Position numbers and translations under genes: made by a program. Positions 42,779 through 54,296 of a DNA stretch of 64,000 bases are shown piece after piece. Each line of letters begins with the position of its first letter. The stretch's first letter is position 1. The notes beneath the pieces were generated by a model. It made no database searches. It was not told where the DNA came from and was given only the letters and a program-made list of their open reading frames with translations. Source of the stretch: Lichenostomus cassidix (Eukaryota; Chordata; Aves; Passeriformes; Meliphagidae); NCBI GenBank assembly GCA_008360975.2, contig CM039210.1:23025007-23089006 (forward strand), read 5' to 3'.

Positions 42779-42796
42779 TGGCGACCGTGGCAGGAC
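42779..42796 (+). other. Provirus B primer-binding site
   Basis: TGGCGACCGTGGCAGGAC starts 6 nt after the LTR. As in A, the best guess is a tRNA-Ser-like primer; CTCCGAA follows, comparable to the T-loop complement TTCGAA. Confidence 0.6.
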
Positions 42797-42904
42797 TCCG
42801 AAGGTGGCTGGGGCGGTTCACGTCCTGATCTACTCCACGCTGGCACCGGGTGATTCTCAGGGAGTCATCGGTTCGTGCCCGACCCCCGCGCCTGTCGGAC
42901 AACT

Positions 42905-42920
42905 GCAGGAGGTAAGCCCG
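42905..42920 (+). promoter_or_regulatory. Candidate splice donor for env mRNA
   Basis: GCAGGAGGTAAGCCCG contains a near-consensus 5' splice site (AG|GTAAG at 42912). It lies in the leader between primer site and gag, where class I proviruses place the donor for spliced env RNA. The matching acceptor was not identified. Confidence 0.5.
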
Positions 42921-43192
42921 TAAGGTGCTTTATTAGTTTAATACTGGGTACCTGCCCATAAGACGAGGCGGCGAACCTCGCAGGGTTGGGTTATAGACGT
43001 CTTGAGGAATGCCTAGGCGCTGACCATAAGACGAAGCGAAAGCTACGCAGGTTCAGCACTTGCCCCTCGCGGCGACGAGAAGTGGCAAGTTGGTTGGTTT
43101 GGTTGCTGTCCTCTTTCTATACTTGGTGCTGTTAAAACCTGTATTCTCTGCATGTTACCTGTTATTCTTTGCATGTTACTTTCTGCTTTGCT

Positions 43193-44799
43193 ATGATGCC
43201 TTTTAAAACCTTTAAAGCATTGGTACAAGCTAATGGTAAAGTACCAGGGAACACCCCATTAGGATGCTTGCTGGGAAGATGGAAAAGTGCTGGGTTTTAC
43301 CAAGACTTAAGCAAAGGAAAAATGATAGATTTTTGTAATCATTTGTGGCCTCTCTATGCTTCTGAGGGTGGACCGGAGTGGCCTGTCAATGGTACTGTTG
43401 ATGAGAACATAATTAATCCATTGATGTATTATCTAAGGGATAATGAGAAATGGGATGAGGTACCTTATTTGGATTTGTTCTGTTATTTGGGTCTAAAACA
43501 GAATGGCAAAAGGAGTGTGGTATGCTATTGTTGCAAGCGGGGAACGATGGAAATGAATGTATTGGGTGCAAATCGCGTGAAACCTGTGTGAAATGTGCAG
43601 TACGGTTCTCTGGTCAAGGTGAGGATTTATCTCTAATGGTTGCCCCCTCTCGCCCTGTTCCCTCTGCTCCGCCGTACAGAAGTGGGGAAGGAGATATAGA
43701 TGATACTGATACTGATGAGGATGAGGATGATGAGGAAAATAAAATAGAATACCCGGAAGGACCTGGAGTAAATCATACCTCAGTCACCCTCCGTCCCCAG
43801 ACTCCTTCCCCAAGCCCCTCCCGAAGCATACAAAGAACCCCCATAGCGGCACGGACTAGACAGGGAAGGCGGAATCAAGAGGAACCCCGAATGATAGCCC
43901 CCTTAAGGGAAGCTGTGGGCCCCCGTGGTGAGAAAGTTATTATTAAAGTACCTTTTTCTCCAGGAGATTTGGTGATTTGGAAACAATCAGCTGGGAGTTA
44001 TCGGGAGGATCCTGAGCGGGTGGCCCGCGTGGTGAAGATGATAATTAAAACTCAGAATCCAGATTGGAATGATTTACAAGTGTTATTAGATACATTAATG
44101 GATTCTACAGAAAAAGAAATGGTTTTACGGGCAACCAGAGAACGGGCTAGGGAACAGCTCCGGTTACGATTGATGATGGGGGAAACGATAGATCAGATGG
44201 TCCCCGGGGATGATCCGGGGTGGGATCCGAATGAGTTAGAAGGCTTACAGAGGTTAAAAAGGTACCAGGAATTGTTGATTGAAGGCGTCCGGACTGGGAT
44301 GCCCAAAACCTTAAATTGGTCTAAACTGTACTCAATAAGACAAGAAAAGAATGAATCCCCTTCAGCATTTTTAGAGAGACTTAAAGAGGCAGCACGGCGT
44401 TTCACTAGTTTGGATGTGGAGAGGGAAGAAGGTCAGTTACAATTGGCATTGTTGTTTATGGGTCAGTCACAAGAGGATATTAGGAAAAAGTTGCAGAAAT
44501 TAGAAGGGGAAGACACACGGCGCGTAGATAACTTGTTGGAGGTAGCTTGGAAAGTTTATAATAATAGAGAAAAGGAAACAGCTAAACGACAACAGGCCGG
44601 AATTCTTGCGGTAATTCAGCAGTCTGCGGTTCGGGGGGGGTTACGGGGCCGGGGAAGGGGAGGAAGGGGAATTGGACGGGGAAGGGGAGGATTCGCTCGG
44701 GGGAGAGGAGGATTTTTAGTCGCAGGGATGAGCCAGGGTGGACAGGAACAGTTGGGTCCTAATCAGTGTGCATTTCGTCGTCAATTCGGACACTGGTAG
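43193..44799 (+). pseudogene. gag: Provirus B gag (frameshift, stop in zinc knuckle)
   Basis: Matrix starts at 43193. A G missing from a G run near 43489 (A has GGGG) shifts the frame, and the rest continues from 43522 for 425 codons. Visible in order: P-S-A-P late-domain-type motif near 43661, an acidic D/E stretch (43698-43744), p30 capsid with P-F-S-P-G-D-L and the major-homology-like N-E-S-P-S-A-F-L-E-R-L-K-E-A, an R-G-rich linker (44628-44718), and one zinc knuckle. In the knuckle the second Cys is Arg (C-A-F-R) and a TAG at 44797-44799 falls where A has Lys. Class I p30 assignment is firm. Confidence 0.93.
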
Positions 44800-45324
44800 A
44801 ATAAATGTCCTGTAAGAAACGGGATTGGGATGAGTAATGTAGGGTTGATGGGAGGTTTCCCCGTACCACCGGTAGATGGCGCCCAGACACAAGCACAGGC
44901 AATGATGTTAGGAAACTATAAGAATCAAAAGAGACTAGACCGGGATCTGAAGGTGATAATAGAAATAGGCGGACAGGAGCAGGAATTTATGGTTGATACA
45001 GGGGCTACTCACTCAGTTTTAAATAAATGGTTGGGACCCATAAGTGACACAACTATACAGGTAATAGGAGCTACGGGACAATTGGAGGAAAGGCCTTTTC
45101 TACAACCCCTTAATTTAAAATTCGGAGGAAAGGAACTGGATCATCAGTTTTTGTATATGCCAAACCGCCCTCAGCCTCTGTTTGGACGGGATTTGCTGTC
45201 TCTATTAAATGCTAAAATTATATTTGAACAGGGTCGAGTTAAATTGGAAATTCCGGATGAAGAAATCAGGGAAAATATTTCCAATAAAAGAAGTGGACTC
45301 AGTACCGATTCCAACAGAGATTGA
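44800..45324 (+). pseudogene. pro: Provirus B protease
   Basis: In the same frame as gag beyond the TAG. It has F-M-V-D-T-G-A-T (44988-45011) and the closing F-G-R-D-L-L-S-L-L (45181-45207). After an inserted base near 45268 the true frame moves to the pol frame that opens at 45209, so the 45324 stop is a consequence of the shift. Confidence 0.92.
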
Positions 45325-48300
45325 ACATGCAGTGGTACCCTGGGTTTGGGAGGTGGGAACTCTGGGAAAATCAAAGGTTGCCCAGCCGGTGGTAGTTGAG
45401 CCAAAAGGAGGAGCTAAACTGGTTAGGATAAAACAGTATCCCATTAAAGCAGAGGCTCGGCAGGGAGTAGCTCCGCTGATAGCGCAGTTTACAGTGCAAG
45501 GATTATTAAAGGAATGTGAATCAGAGTATAGTACTCCTATATTCCCGGTGAAGAAACCAAATGGTAAGTATAGATTAGTTCAAGATTTAAGGGCTATAAA
45601 CGAGATAGTTAAAGACATTCACCCGGTGGTTGCCAACCCTTACACATTGTTAACATCTGTATCGGAACTATTTAAATGGTTTACTGTGATTGATTTAAAG
45701 GATGCCTTCTTCTGCATCCCACTGGCAATAGAGAGCATGAAGTATTTTGCCTTTGAATGGGAAGAACCAATGACAGGAAGGAAGAAACAGCTCACCTGGA
45801 CCAGACTGCCTCAAGGATTCAAAAACAGCCCTACCATCTTTGGTAATCAATTGGCAAAGGAATTAGAAGAATGGAAAACGACTCAGGTGAGAGAATCTCC
45901 ATATTCTTATGTAGTATTGCAGTATGTAGATGATATTCTTTTGGCCACAGAAGACAAGAAGGTATGCCTCCGATTAACTGTTGCATTATTGAATATGTTG
46001 GGGCAAGCAGGATACAAGGTATCCAAGGAAAAAGTACAACTGGTCAGAGAAAGCGTCCTGTACCTAGGATGTGAGCTAACACAAGGCCTCAGACGTTTGG
46101 GGGTTAATAGAATTGAAGCTATATGCTGCATTCCACTCCCTAGAAATCACCAGGAGTTAAGATCCTTTCTGGGAATGGTTGGATGGTGCAGGCTATGGAT
46201 TCCGAATTTTGGCCTGATAGCAAAACCCCTATATGAGGCTCTAAAAGAATCCCAATTGGAATGGAATACAAACAGGGAAAAGGCTTTCCAGGATTTGAAA
46301 CAAGCATTAAAAGAAGCCCCGGCCTTGGGGTTGCCAGATTTAAACAAAGACTTTCAATTATATGTGAATGAAAGGCAGAAACTAGCATTGGGAGTTCTAA
46401 CCCAGAAGTTGGGATCCTGGAAGAGGCCTGTGGGATATTTCTCCAAACAACTGGACACTGTAAGTACCGGTTGGCCGTCATGCTTGCGGGCCGTTGCGGC
46501 TACGGTACTTCTCATTCAGGAAGCCAGGAAACTTACCATGGGAAAAAGAATGACGGTGTATGTTCCCCAGATGGTACTAGCTGTCTTGGAGCAAAAGGGG
46601 GGTCATTGGCTATCTTCCAGTAGAATGCTGCAGTATCAAGCTATTCTAAGAGAACAAGATGACATAGAACTCCAAACGACTAATCATATTAATCCAGCAG
46701 AGTTCCTCCACAGTGAGATGGAAGAACATGAGCTCTCCCATGACTGTGTGGAAGTGATTGAACAAGTTTATTCGAGCCGACCGGATTTGAAGGATGACCC
46801 CCTGGATGCTCCAGACTGGGAATTATTTACCGATGGTTCCAGTTTTATGGAAAACAGTACCAGGTATGCAGGATATTCAGTGGTTACAGTTACTCGAGTT
46901 GTGGAGGCACAAGCCTTGCCACCAGGTATGTCAGCCCAAAAGGCTGAGATCATTGGACTCACTCGAGCCTTGATATTGAGCACTGGGAAAACGGTAAATA
47001 TTTGGACTGATTCCAAGTATGCCTTTGGTGTGGTGCATGTTCACGGAGCACTATGGAAAGAAAGAGGACTTCTTAATTCCCAAGGGGCTGTAATAAAACA
47101 TCGCACAGAAGTGTTAGCATTGTTGGATGCTGTACATCGACCAGAGCGAGTGGCCGTTATGCATGTCCGGGGACATCAGAATGAAGAAGGAAAAATCTAC
47201 CAAGGTAATAATTTAGCAGATGTTACTGCAAAGCAGGCAGCTCGTCAAGTATGGACTCAGATGGCTCTCATACCAACTAAGGTAAACCCCGTTACACCTT
47301 ATATGCAACAAGCTCCAAAGTATTCACAGGATGATGAGAAACTAGCCATGTTATTGAAAGCTCGGAAAGGAGCAACAGGATGGTACATAACCAATACAGG
47401 ACAAGTAGTTGTTCCCATACAGATAATGAAAGCCATCCTCATAGCTGAACATAACAAAAGCCATTGGGGAGCAGAAGCATTGGTACAATTTTTGAAGAAT
47501 GAAATAATTTCCTATCAGATGTTAACATTGGCAAAACGGGTGAATGCAATGTGCCCAGTCTGTTTAAAGAATAATCCTATTGTCAGGAAACAGATTCAGA
47601 TGAGAAAATTACAAGTAGGACCAGAACCAGGAGATTATTGGCAGGTGGATTTTTCAGAATTACCCAAAGCACAAGGGTATAAATATATCCTGGTGTATGT
47701 GTGTACCTTTTCAGGGTGGCCAGAGGCCTTTCCGTGTAGGACTAATCAGGCAAAAGAAGTAGTGAAAACTCTCTTGAAAGAGATAATACCTAGATTTGGA
47801 GTACCTTTGGGGTTGTCATCAGATAGGGGTCCTCACTTCATTGCTAATATTGTGCAGGATGTAGCACGGATGTTAGATATTGCTTGGAATCTCCATACTC
47901 CTTGGAGACCCCAATCTAGTGGGCAAGTAGAAAGAATGAATCAAACTTTAAAGGGCCAAATTAAGAAAATCTGTCAAGAAGCCAAATTACAATGGCCTCA
48001 GGCTTTGCCACTTGCTCTCCTCCGAATTAGAATCAAGCCAAGGGAAAGATTAGGCGTGAGCCCCTATGAGATACTATATGGAAAACCTTACCATGCAACT
48101 ATTTTAAAAGGAGACCCGCATGTGGTAGGGGATCAGGCAGTATATAATTATGTTGTTTCTCTGCATAGAGTTCTCAGTGCCTTGTGTGGAGCCCTGCAGT
48201 GGAACAGACCTCTTCCACTGGAAAACCCTGTGCATGATGTTCAACCAGGAGACCAAGTATATGTGAAGAACTGGTTCACAGACCCACTGAGAGAATCATG

Positions 48301-48454
48301 GGACGGCCCGTATCAGGTGATACTAACAACATTCACAGCAATCAAAGTGGCCGGAATCGACTCCTGGATACATTACACGCGAGTCAAGAAGATGCCAACT
48401 CAGTGGGAATCCCAAGTCGTGTCCCCCACGCGATTGATTTTACGAGCAAAATGA
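45270..48454 (+). CDS. pol: Provirus B reverse transcriptase, RNase H and integrase, open frame
   Basis: An uninterrupted frame of about 1060 codons (open from 45209). RT has Q-Y-P-I-K, I-F-P-V-K-K-P-N-G, D-L-K-D-A-F, L-P-Q-G and YVDD at 45923-45934. RNase H has F-T-D-G-S-S, K-A-E-I-I-G-L, W-T-D-S-K-Y-A-F and N-N-L-A-D. Integrase has H-N-K-S-H and C-P-V-C zinc residues, V-D-F-S-E-L, S-S-D-R-G-P-H and V-E-R-M-N-Q catalytic residues, and W-D-G-P-Y-Q-V in the carboxy-terminal domain. No key residue is missing. It lacks its own start because class I Pol is made as Gag-Pro-Pol, and the upstream shift separates it from gag-pro. The TGA stop overlaps the env ATG. Confidence 0.93.
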
Positions 48455-51030
48455 AAATTGTAATTGCTGTATTTCTGGTTATGCTAAAAATATTACCTGT
48501 TGATGAACATGTACTTGTCACTGTTTCAGATCCTGTAATCGGAGCAATGGAAGGAATGACTGTAAACTTGACTTGTGAAATCACTGATGACCAGGGAGCT
48601 GGAGTCGATGAGATAAGTACATATTGGAGCAAAGAGCAAACACTCACTAATGTTATCAATAGTACATTTTGGGATAAGGACACACAAAGAGGCAATACCA
48701 CATTACAACTTACCAACGTTAGCATGGAAAGTGCTGGGATATATACATGTCTGGTAAAAATTAGGTGGAGTTTTGATTATAAACGAATCGCACTAGGGGT
48801 TATGACATGGCAAAGCAACTCGGCAATAAAAGTCTCACCTTACCAAGCATCAGTTGACATGTGGGATGGTCCACCCTCAAAAATAAATTGCTCATTCACA
48901 GCCCAACATGAATGTAGCAGCATGTTCACGGTTACTTGGTGGAAATTAGCTAGACAGATAATGTGGGAAAGGCCGGAAGGAAAGAGTGACCTGCAGGCAG
49001 GAAGCGATAGTGGAATTGGATGGTTAAATGATACTCAGGCACGTGTGGGGAAAAATGAGGGATTATATCTCTGTGTGATAAGCTGTGGTTCTATGATGGG
49101 GTACGGGAAGAGAGAAGTACAAGGAAAAAGTCATCTAATGGATGGGTTAAGACCTACCCATGGAATTTACCAGGCGGTCCGTGGTACTTCTGTAATTTTA
49201 GTTTGCCAACCAGAGCGTGGAATTGTTTTCTCTGAGTTTGGATGGTGGTTTAAGAAAGGAAATGTCCAGGAAGGGGGGAAATACCAATTAGAGAAGCGAT
49301 TAGGAGGCATATTAACTCTAGTGATACAAGATGTTCAACCAGAGGATGAAGGGACATATTGGTGTTGGATTGCCCAAGATGCATGGTGGACACACGCTGT
49401 GACTTTGGTATCCCTTACTAGGGCACGAATAAATAAAAGAAGAATTAGAGATGTTGAAATTGGAAATAAAACGTGGGTTTTTCACCATAACCCAGAACAA
49501 GAAAACTTAATTGTAGGTTTAATTCGAGACTTTGGAGAAATGCAGAATGTTTCTAAAATCACTGCTTGTTTACCTCTGCCTCGAGCAGCGGGAGAACCAA
49601 TTCCATGGGGAATAGTTCCCATCACTGATTTGCCTGAGGCATATGTAAATGTAACTTGGAGCTGTAGATTGGTTCCTAATGAGTACTATGACTGGAAAGA
49701 GGGTTGTATGTTGGTCCGGAGGGTTACCGAACACCAATGCAGGCAGATGCCAGGATATTATGCATGGCTGACAACATCGAAAGGTAATAAGTGTGTTGTT
49801 TCAGGGCCTGTTTCAGAACCATGTAACAAAGTGACTCTCAAGGAACAAAAGGTTAGAGAGGAAGAAGTCTGTCAAAATGTTACCCAGACTTAGTCTTTAG
49901 AAGACGAATGGGGAACAATTTGGGGACCAAGCCTTTTAGAAACATATAGCTACTTAGGACAAGTTAATTGGTGCATACAATGGACAGGAAGTAAAAACCA
50001 GACTTACACTGAGGTAATGAACCTCCAGACTACCAGACGGGAGAAGAGGGACCAAAAAGACATCTGGAATTGTACCCAAGTAATCACATGTGACACACCA
50101 AAAGATAAAATAGGCCTCGTACCAGTAAGAGTCTTGCTAAAATGGGGATGTGAATGTCGAGGATACAACCATACAATTACAGACCAAATTCAAGGAGATG
50201 AAAATGGGAAGAGAATCATCAGTTGTAAATCTACTACTATCAGAAGTCCAGGAAACCTAGTTTGGGTTATGGGGCATGGAAAGTGGACCACCCATATGCC
50301 AATAGATGGGCCTGTCACACAAATTACTTTAGGAATTCCGACCTTATGTCCGTTTTGGAAACAGTCTAATTTGACCCGACAATCAGCTAGGACTAAACGA
50401 GACTTGGATGATGAAAACAAATGGCATGAGCCAACCAGTGGAGTTAAATTCGGGTGGGCTTTGGAATCCTTGTTTGCACCTATAGCTTCATATCGGAACA
50501 GGGATATGCTCTACAAACTAATGGGGCAGACTGAAAGATTGGCAGCAGCCACTAAGAAAGGATTTAAAGATTTCAATATTCAGTTACAGGCTACCACAAG
50601 AATGACATTACAAAATAGAATGGCTCTTGACATGCTCCTACTGAAGGAACATGGAGTATGTGGATATCTGAGCCAGAAAATTGATCATTGTTGCATCCAT
50701 ATCCCAAATGTAACTATTGATGTGGAAAAGGACATTTCACAATTAGAACAAATAGAAGACAAAACAACAGATCTCGAAAGGGAAGCAGAACATAATTGGA
50801 TTGGAGAAGTGTTTAGCTCTTTAGGACTCCAGGTATCTGGATGGATATCATCGGTGATTCAGTATGCGATAATGTTTTTGATTTTGATTCTGATTATCTT
50901 TGGAGTCTATAAATGTATTTTAGGAACCATTGGAAGGGAGCGCCTACATACCCGAAGGCTGATCAATGCAATGACCAGGAATGCAACGTCTTCCACACCT
51001 CCTCCAGCATATAGAGAAGAAAGACTTTGA
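48451..51030 (+). pseudogene. env: Provirus B Env with three Ig-like domains, one premature stop
   Basis: Same layout as A env: signal peptide, three Ig-like domains with their cysteine pairs and Y-x-C motifs, cysteine-rich segment, RTKR site, C-x9-CC and membrane anchor, PPAY tail. A CAG-to-TAG change at 49891-49893 (codon 481) truncates it after the Ig block. The frame then stays open to 51030 with no other stop, so the break is a single recent change. The Ig region differs from A by only a few residues. Confidence 0.93.
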
Positions 51031-51070
51031 GATTTGAGCATCCTTGCAACTTGGAAATTGAAGAATGCTC

Positions 51071-51083
51071 AAAAGGGGGGACT
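51071..51083 (+). other. Provirus B polypurine tract
   Basis: AAAAGGGGGGACT immediately precedes the 3' LTR, 40 nt after the env stop. The matching tract is present in A on the minus strand. Confidence 0.85.
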
Positions 51084-51570
51084 TGTTGCAAAACCATGAA
51101 TAAAGACTTTAGTAGTAGTCATGCTAAGGCTTGGAGGGATCAGTAGGCCTGAGTGTAAACACTGTTGTGTAGCGAAGTTGCCAGTAGCGATCAAAAGGAT
51201 CAATAGAGCATACTGAGGAGGGTAGAAAGACTTATCTAAGGAATGTAGCTATAGAACAGTTTGTTTATTTAAGTAATCTGCTAAGTGAAGTGTGTGACTT
51301 ATCTAATAGGGTGTAGTAGATTAATGATGATAAAGAATGTTCAGTTAATGAAAAACAAAGTCACAATGTAATCATAAATCAGGTAGATGTGTCTAGAAAT
51401 CAAATTCGTTGAGATGAAGCAATTTGGAAAGAAAACATATATATACTCAGTGATTTTGTAGCAGGTTGGGGCTCTGACTTTGGACATTAGTCCTCAGGTC
51501 CCCAGGGCCCTCAATAAAGCACCACATAAAATAACTTCGGTTGTTTTGTGTTTCCTCGGTTCGGGCAACA
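51084..51570 (+). mobile_element. Provirus B 3' LTR
   Basis: 487 nt, TGTTGCAAAACC to TTCGGGCAACA, AATAAA at 51513-51518. The right flank (TTAGTAATTGGG) is the decayed transmembrane region of U env on the minus strand. Confidence 0.95.
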
Positions 51571-52575
51571 TTAGTAATTGGGTTATAGGTGAAGTTTAGT
51601 AAAGTCCACCAAGATTGGAGCTTCTTTTTCAGTTTAGTGGCATTATCCCAAACAGCTTTTCGTACTTCAATAGGGAAAACACCTTCATTCCCTTCTCTTA
51701 TAATTAAAGAAGCTACTGATTGCATCCATAATCGTGCCTGTATGCAACTAAGAGCTAGGGATACATTATTTTGAACTGCTCCAAGTGCATCTATTATTAA
51801 TTTATGATCTTGATTGATGGCCTTTGCAAAATCTGGAGATACCTTTGAAATTTGCCTCTGACCATTTCCTAGTGCTAATCAGGAACATTGTAAGGCTTGT
51901 TTTAGTTTTGTTAGGTCACTGGTTGTGGTGGCCAACTTATTCATTAATATTTTTGAATCAATCCCATTTAAAACACCCAATCCTGTCCCGAACACTCCAG
52001 TTAAATCTCTTTGTGTTCTGGCCCTGAAGGGCTCTTGCTTCTGTAACCATGTTGCCCAGCCCTCGAAGGATGTCTTTAAAAGAGAAGAACAAGCTGGTTG
52101 AATTTCAGAAATATTAATTTGCATCAATAATTCTACACACTTAAGAGACCATTCTGGGTTAAATAACAATTGTTGTTGGCCTGTGTTCCTTATTACATAT
52201 GGGTCAACTTTATAGATTTTTGGTTAAAGTGTTAGTTTAGGAGGAATGGAAGTGTTAATTTGGGAGGAATCTTCATTTGGTTTAGCTAAAATATTAATTT
52301 TGAATTTCTGAGTTAAACCTTATAGTGTTGGTTGAGTCTTTGGGTCAGGTTCAGGTCTCCAATTGCACACTACATAAAAAGGATTAACCATAGTAAGAGT
52401 AAACTAGCAGTCACTTTGCTCTTCTTTACAAGACTTGGTAATGTGGACATTAATGTCACTTGGGTCACCAGAAGTATTGTTACCAGTGAATTTCTGGAGA
52501 CAACACAAGGCAACCACATCCTGTTTAATGTACTCCCAATCTTCAGTTGGAAATATTTCTTTTGAGATGCTGTAT
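51571..52575 (-). pseudogene. env: Provirus U env, transmembrane and late surface part
   Basis: On the minus strand, after the surface subunit end comes a cleavage-type R-T-Q-R followed by a fusion-peptide-like D-L-T-G-V-F-G-T-G-L-G-V-L-N (near 51985-52030). The heptad region follows (L-M-N-K-L-A-T-T-T-S-D-L-T-K-L), then L-W-M-Q-S-V-A-S and W-W-T-L-L-N-F near 51600-51730. The frame stops before any membrane anchor because it is cut at 51570 by the B LTR. R-T-Q-R in place of R-x-K/R-R would be a weak site. No Ig-like block was seen. Confidence 0.8.
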
Positions 52576-53181
52576 TGTGATAATAGCTGCAAGTTCCCCA
52601 CACCCCTTTCTTAATGACTGTACTTCTCACCTATTGTCCTGCCTTCCCCACCCCATGTAGTCCTAGCCACGCCCCCAGTTTTCCCTATTGGTTCCTGTAC
52701 CCTAACCCCACGTGGCCCTGGCCACTCCCTCAGGTTTCCCCTATTGGTTCCTGTACTCCTAACTCCGCCCATGTACCTCCCCTGTACCCAGAGGTCACTG
52801 GGCCTGTGTGCTGTCCCTGCCCCTCTCTGTTTCCCTATAAAACCCCTTACCCTCTGCCATCTTGCCGTCTATGCTCCATGTGTGTCTGTGCTCCACATGT
52901 GGCTGAGCATGTGAGGCCTTTGCCCTCGAGGCATCTCTGCCTCAGGGAGGTCGTTGGCCTCTGCTGCACCATGCGAATAAACATCTTCAATGGACACACT
53001 GCAGTAGACCCTCCTTGCCTCCTTTATCACCGCCGGTTGTGGAAGCAGACTAACCAGAGCCAGCCTTATGGCTCCCTGGCCGGTGAGAGCGCAGTGTCCA
53101 GCCCTGGGACAGAGGGTTTGGAGCTCTGAGGCACTGAACCGGGCTGGGTAGAGATGCTCTAGGGTAAAGTCTGCTGCAACA
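52576..53181 (+). mobile_element. S2: solo LTR inside U env
   Basis: Plus-strand copy of S1: TGTGATAATAGC...GCTGCAACA, 606 nt. CCTATTGGTTCC twice (near 52684 and 52742), CCCTATAAAACCCC (52835) and GCGAATAAACATC (52974). It has one copy of the 42-nt unit that is doubled in S1. The flanks (CTGTAT, TCCTCT) do not match, so ends may be off by a few bases. Confidence 0.88.
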
Positions 53182-53516
53182 TCCTCTAAACAGCAACAAT
53201 GCTGGAGTGGGTTTTGGATGCCAGACTGAAATCTAAAAAATTGCCAAAAACTGAAATAGAAGAGGGTTTTTCATATTGGAAACCGGGTTCTACTTTTCTG
53301 CATCCCACCTGGATTTTTTCATTAATGATACCAGGTAGGGTTATGATCCACTCATCATGATTCCAGACCAATTCAGGCAGATGGTAAATTTCATCATCAT
53401 GCATTATAGTTACAGTTAAATTTGGACGGCTGTCTTTAGGGTAGTTTCTATAAAAGCTGGAATGCCCTATGAAGGCTTGTGACCAAGGCCATTCAGTATT
53501 GCCCTGGCTAGCGGTA
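53182..53516 (-). pseudogene. env: Provirus U env, surface part
   Basis: A minus-strand open stretch (53186-53404 and on to about 53510) with surface-type features: W-P-W-S-Q-A-F, N-L-T-V-T, and a W-N-H-D-E-W-I-I-T-L segment. It continues across S2 on the left and across T on the right (GCGGTA at 53511-53516 is the left copy of the T duplication). Confidence 0.65.
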
Positions 53517-53787
53517 TGTCGCTGTTGTACCAGTAACGGAGAGAAACTCAGTTAACAGCAACATGATTTTCCAGAGAGAAGAAAAAAGTTTATTATTAAC
53601 ATGCCTTTATATAGAAGCGAGAAAAATATTCTGATTGCACAGCGGTCACCCACTCCCCGGGGTGATTGGCAGAGGTGCCTCAACACCCAAATCCGAACAT
53701 ACTCTGTTCTCATAACCTTTATCTATATTTCTCATACTTAACGTGAGAAGGAAAAGTTTCCCAAGAGGGAGGCCCTGTGCAGCCACA
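53517..53787 (-). mobile_element. Provirus T 3' LTR
   Basis: 271 nt, TGTGGCTGCACAGG to AACAGCGACA on the minus strand. CTTTATATAGAAGCG region holds the promoter on the minus strand. The adjoining plus-strand GCCCCCCTTTTTTG (53788-53801) is the polypurine tract on the minus strand. Confidence 0.9.
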
Positions 53788-53801
53788 GCCCCCCTTTTTT
53801 G

Positions 53802-54296
53802 TTTTAAAACCAAAAGGTATTGCTTGTAATCCTCTGCAGGTCCCTTGAAGAAGGGAGAACAAACTCAGCATAAAGGATCTGCTTGGTAATGGCCAGTTAC
53901 CAAACAGAACCTAAATTGAATACCGATAAGGGGTCTGCTCGGTAGTGGCCAGTTACCTAACAGAGCCCAAACCAGATGCTGATTTAAGGTGGACAGAGAG
54001 ACCCTCCAGCAATACCACGGGTGATACATCTATCAAAACCCAATTCTATATCACAGTTCTATCAAAATTAATTCTAAACATAGCTTTCAAAGTCCTTGCT
54101 TCTGACTCCAAAATAAAAGAAACTTAAAGTTCAGTCTCTGCTTGTGGAAGGACCATCTGCCTGCCTGATGGTGGATATCCTGGCCATCATCAGAAGGATC
54201 ATTCAGTTGATGCTCTGCATTCTGGTTATCATTTTGAGGTTGCCTGTTCTGCCTCTGGAGACGCAGGTCAGGGCGAACTCATCTTGCAGGCAGCCA
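53802..54296 (-). other. Provirus T non-coding stretch between integrase and 3' LTR
   Basis: About 500 nt in the position of env, without Env motifs or a long frame. A GGCCAGTTACC(A/T)AACAGA(A/G)CC segment occurs twice (near 53890 and 53947). The element is env-less here, either by deletion or by nature as in intracellular-type class II elements. Confidence 0.5.

Larger units (their letters stand above)
42275..51570 (+). mobile_element. Provirus B (class I, Ig-domain Env family)
   Basis: Two-LTR provirus, 9296 nt, plus strand, same family as A and closely similar throughout, but with the capsid region that A lacks. The flanks GCAG (left, element C) and TTAG (right, U env) do not match, unlike A. 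Lesions: one-base gag deletion near 43489, TAG in the zinc knuckle at 44797, one-base insertion near 45268 between pro and RT, TAG in env at 49891. The RT-integrase frame is open. Confidence 0.95.

Noticed and set aside
44797..44799. The TAG in B as the natural gag read-through stop
   Set aside because: It splits the zinc knuckle, and A has a Lys codon there; natural stops lie after the knuckle.
32330..51570. A and B as one provirus duplicated by the assembler
   Set aside because: They carry different lesions (capsid deletion, different frameshifts, different stops), different LTR changes and different flanks.
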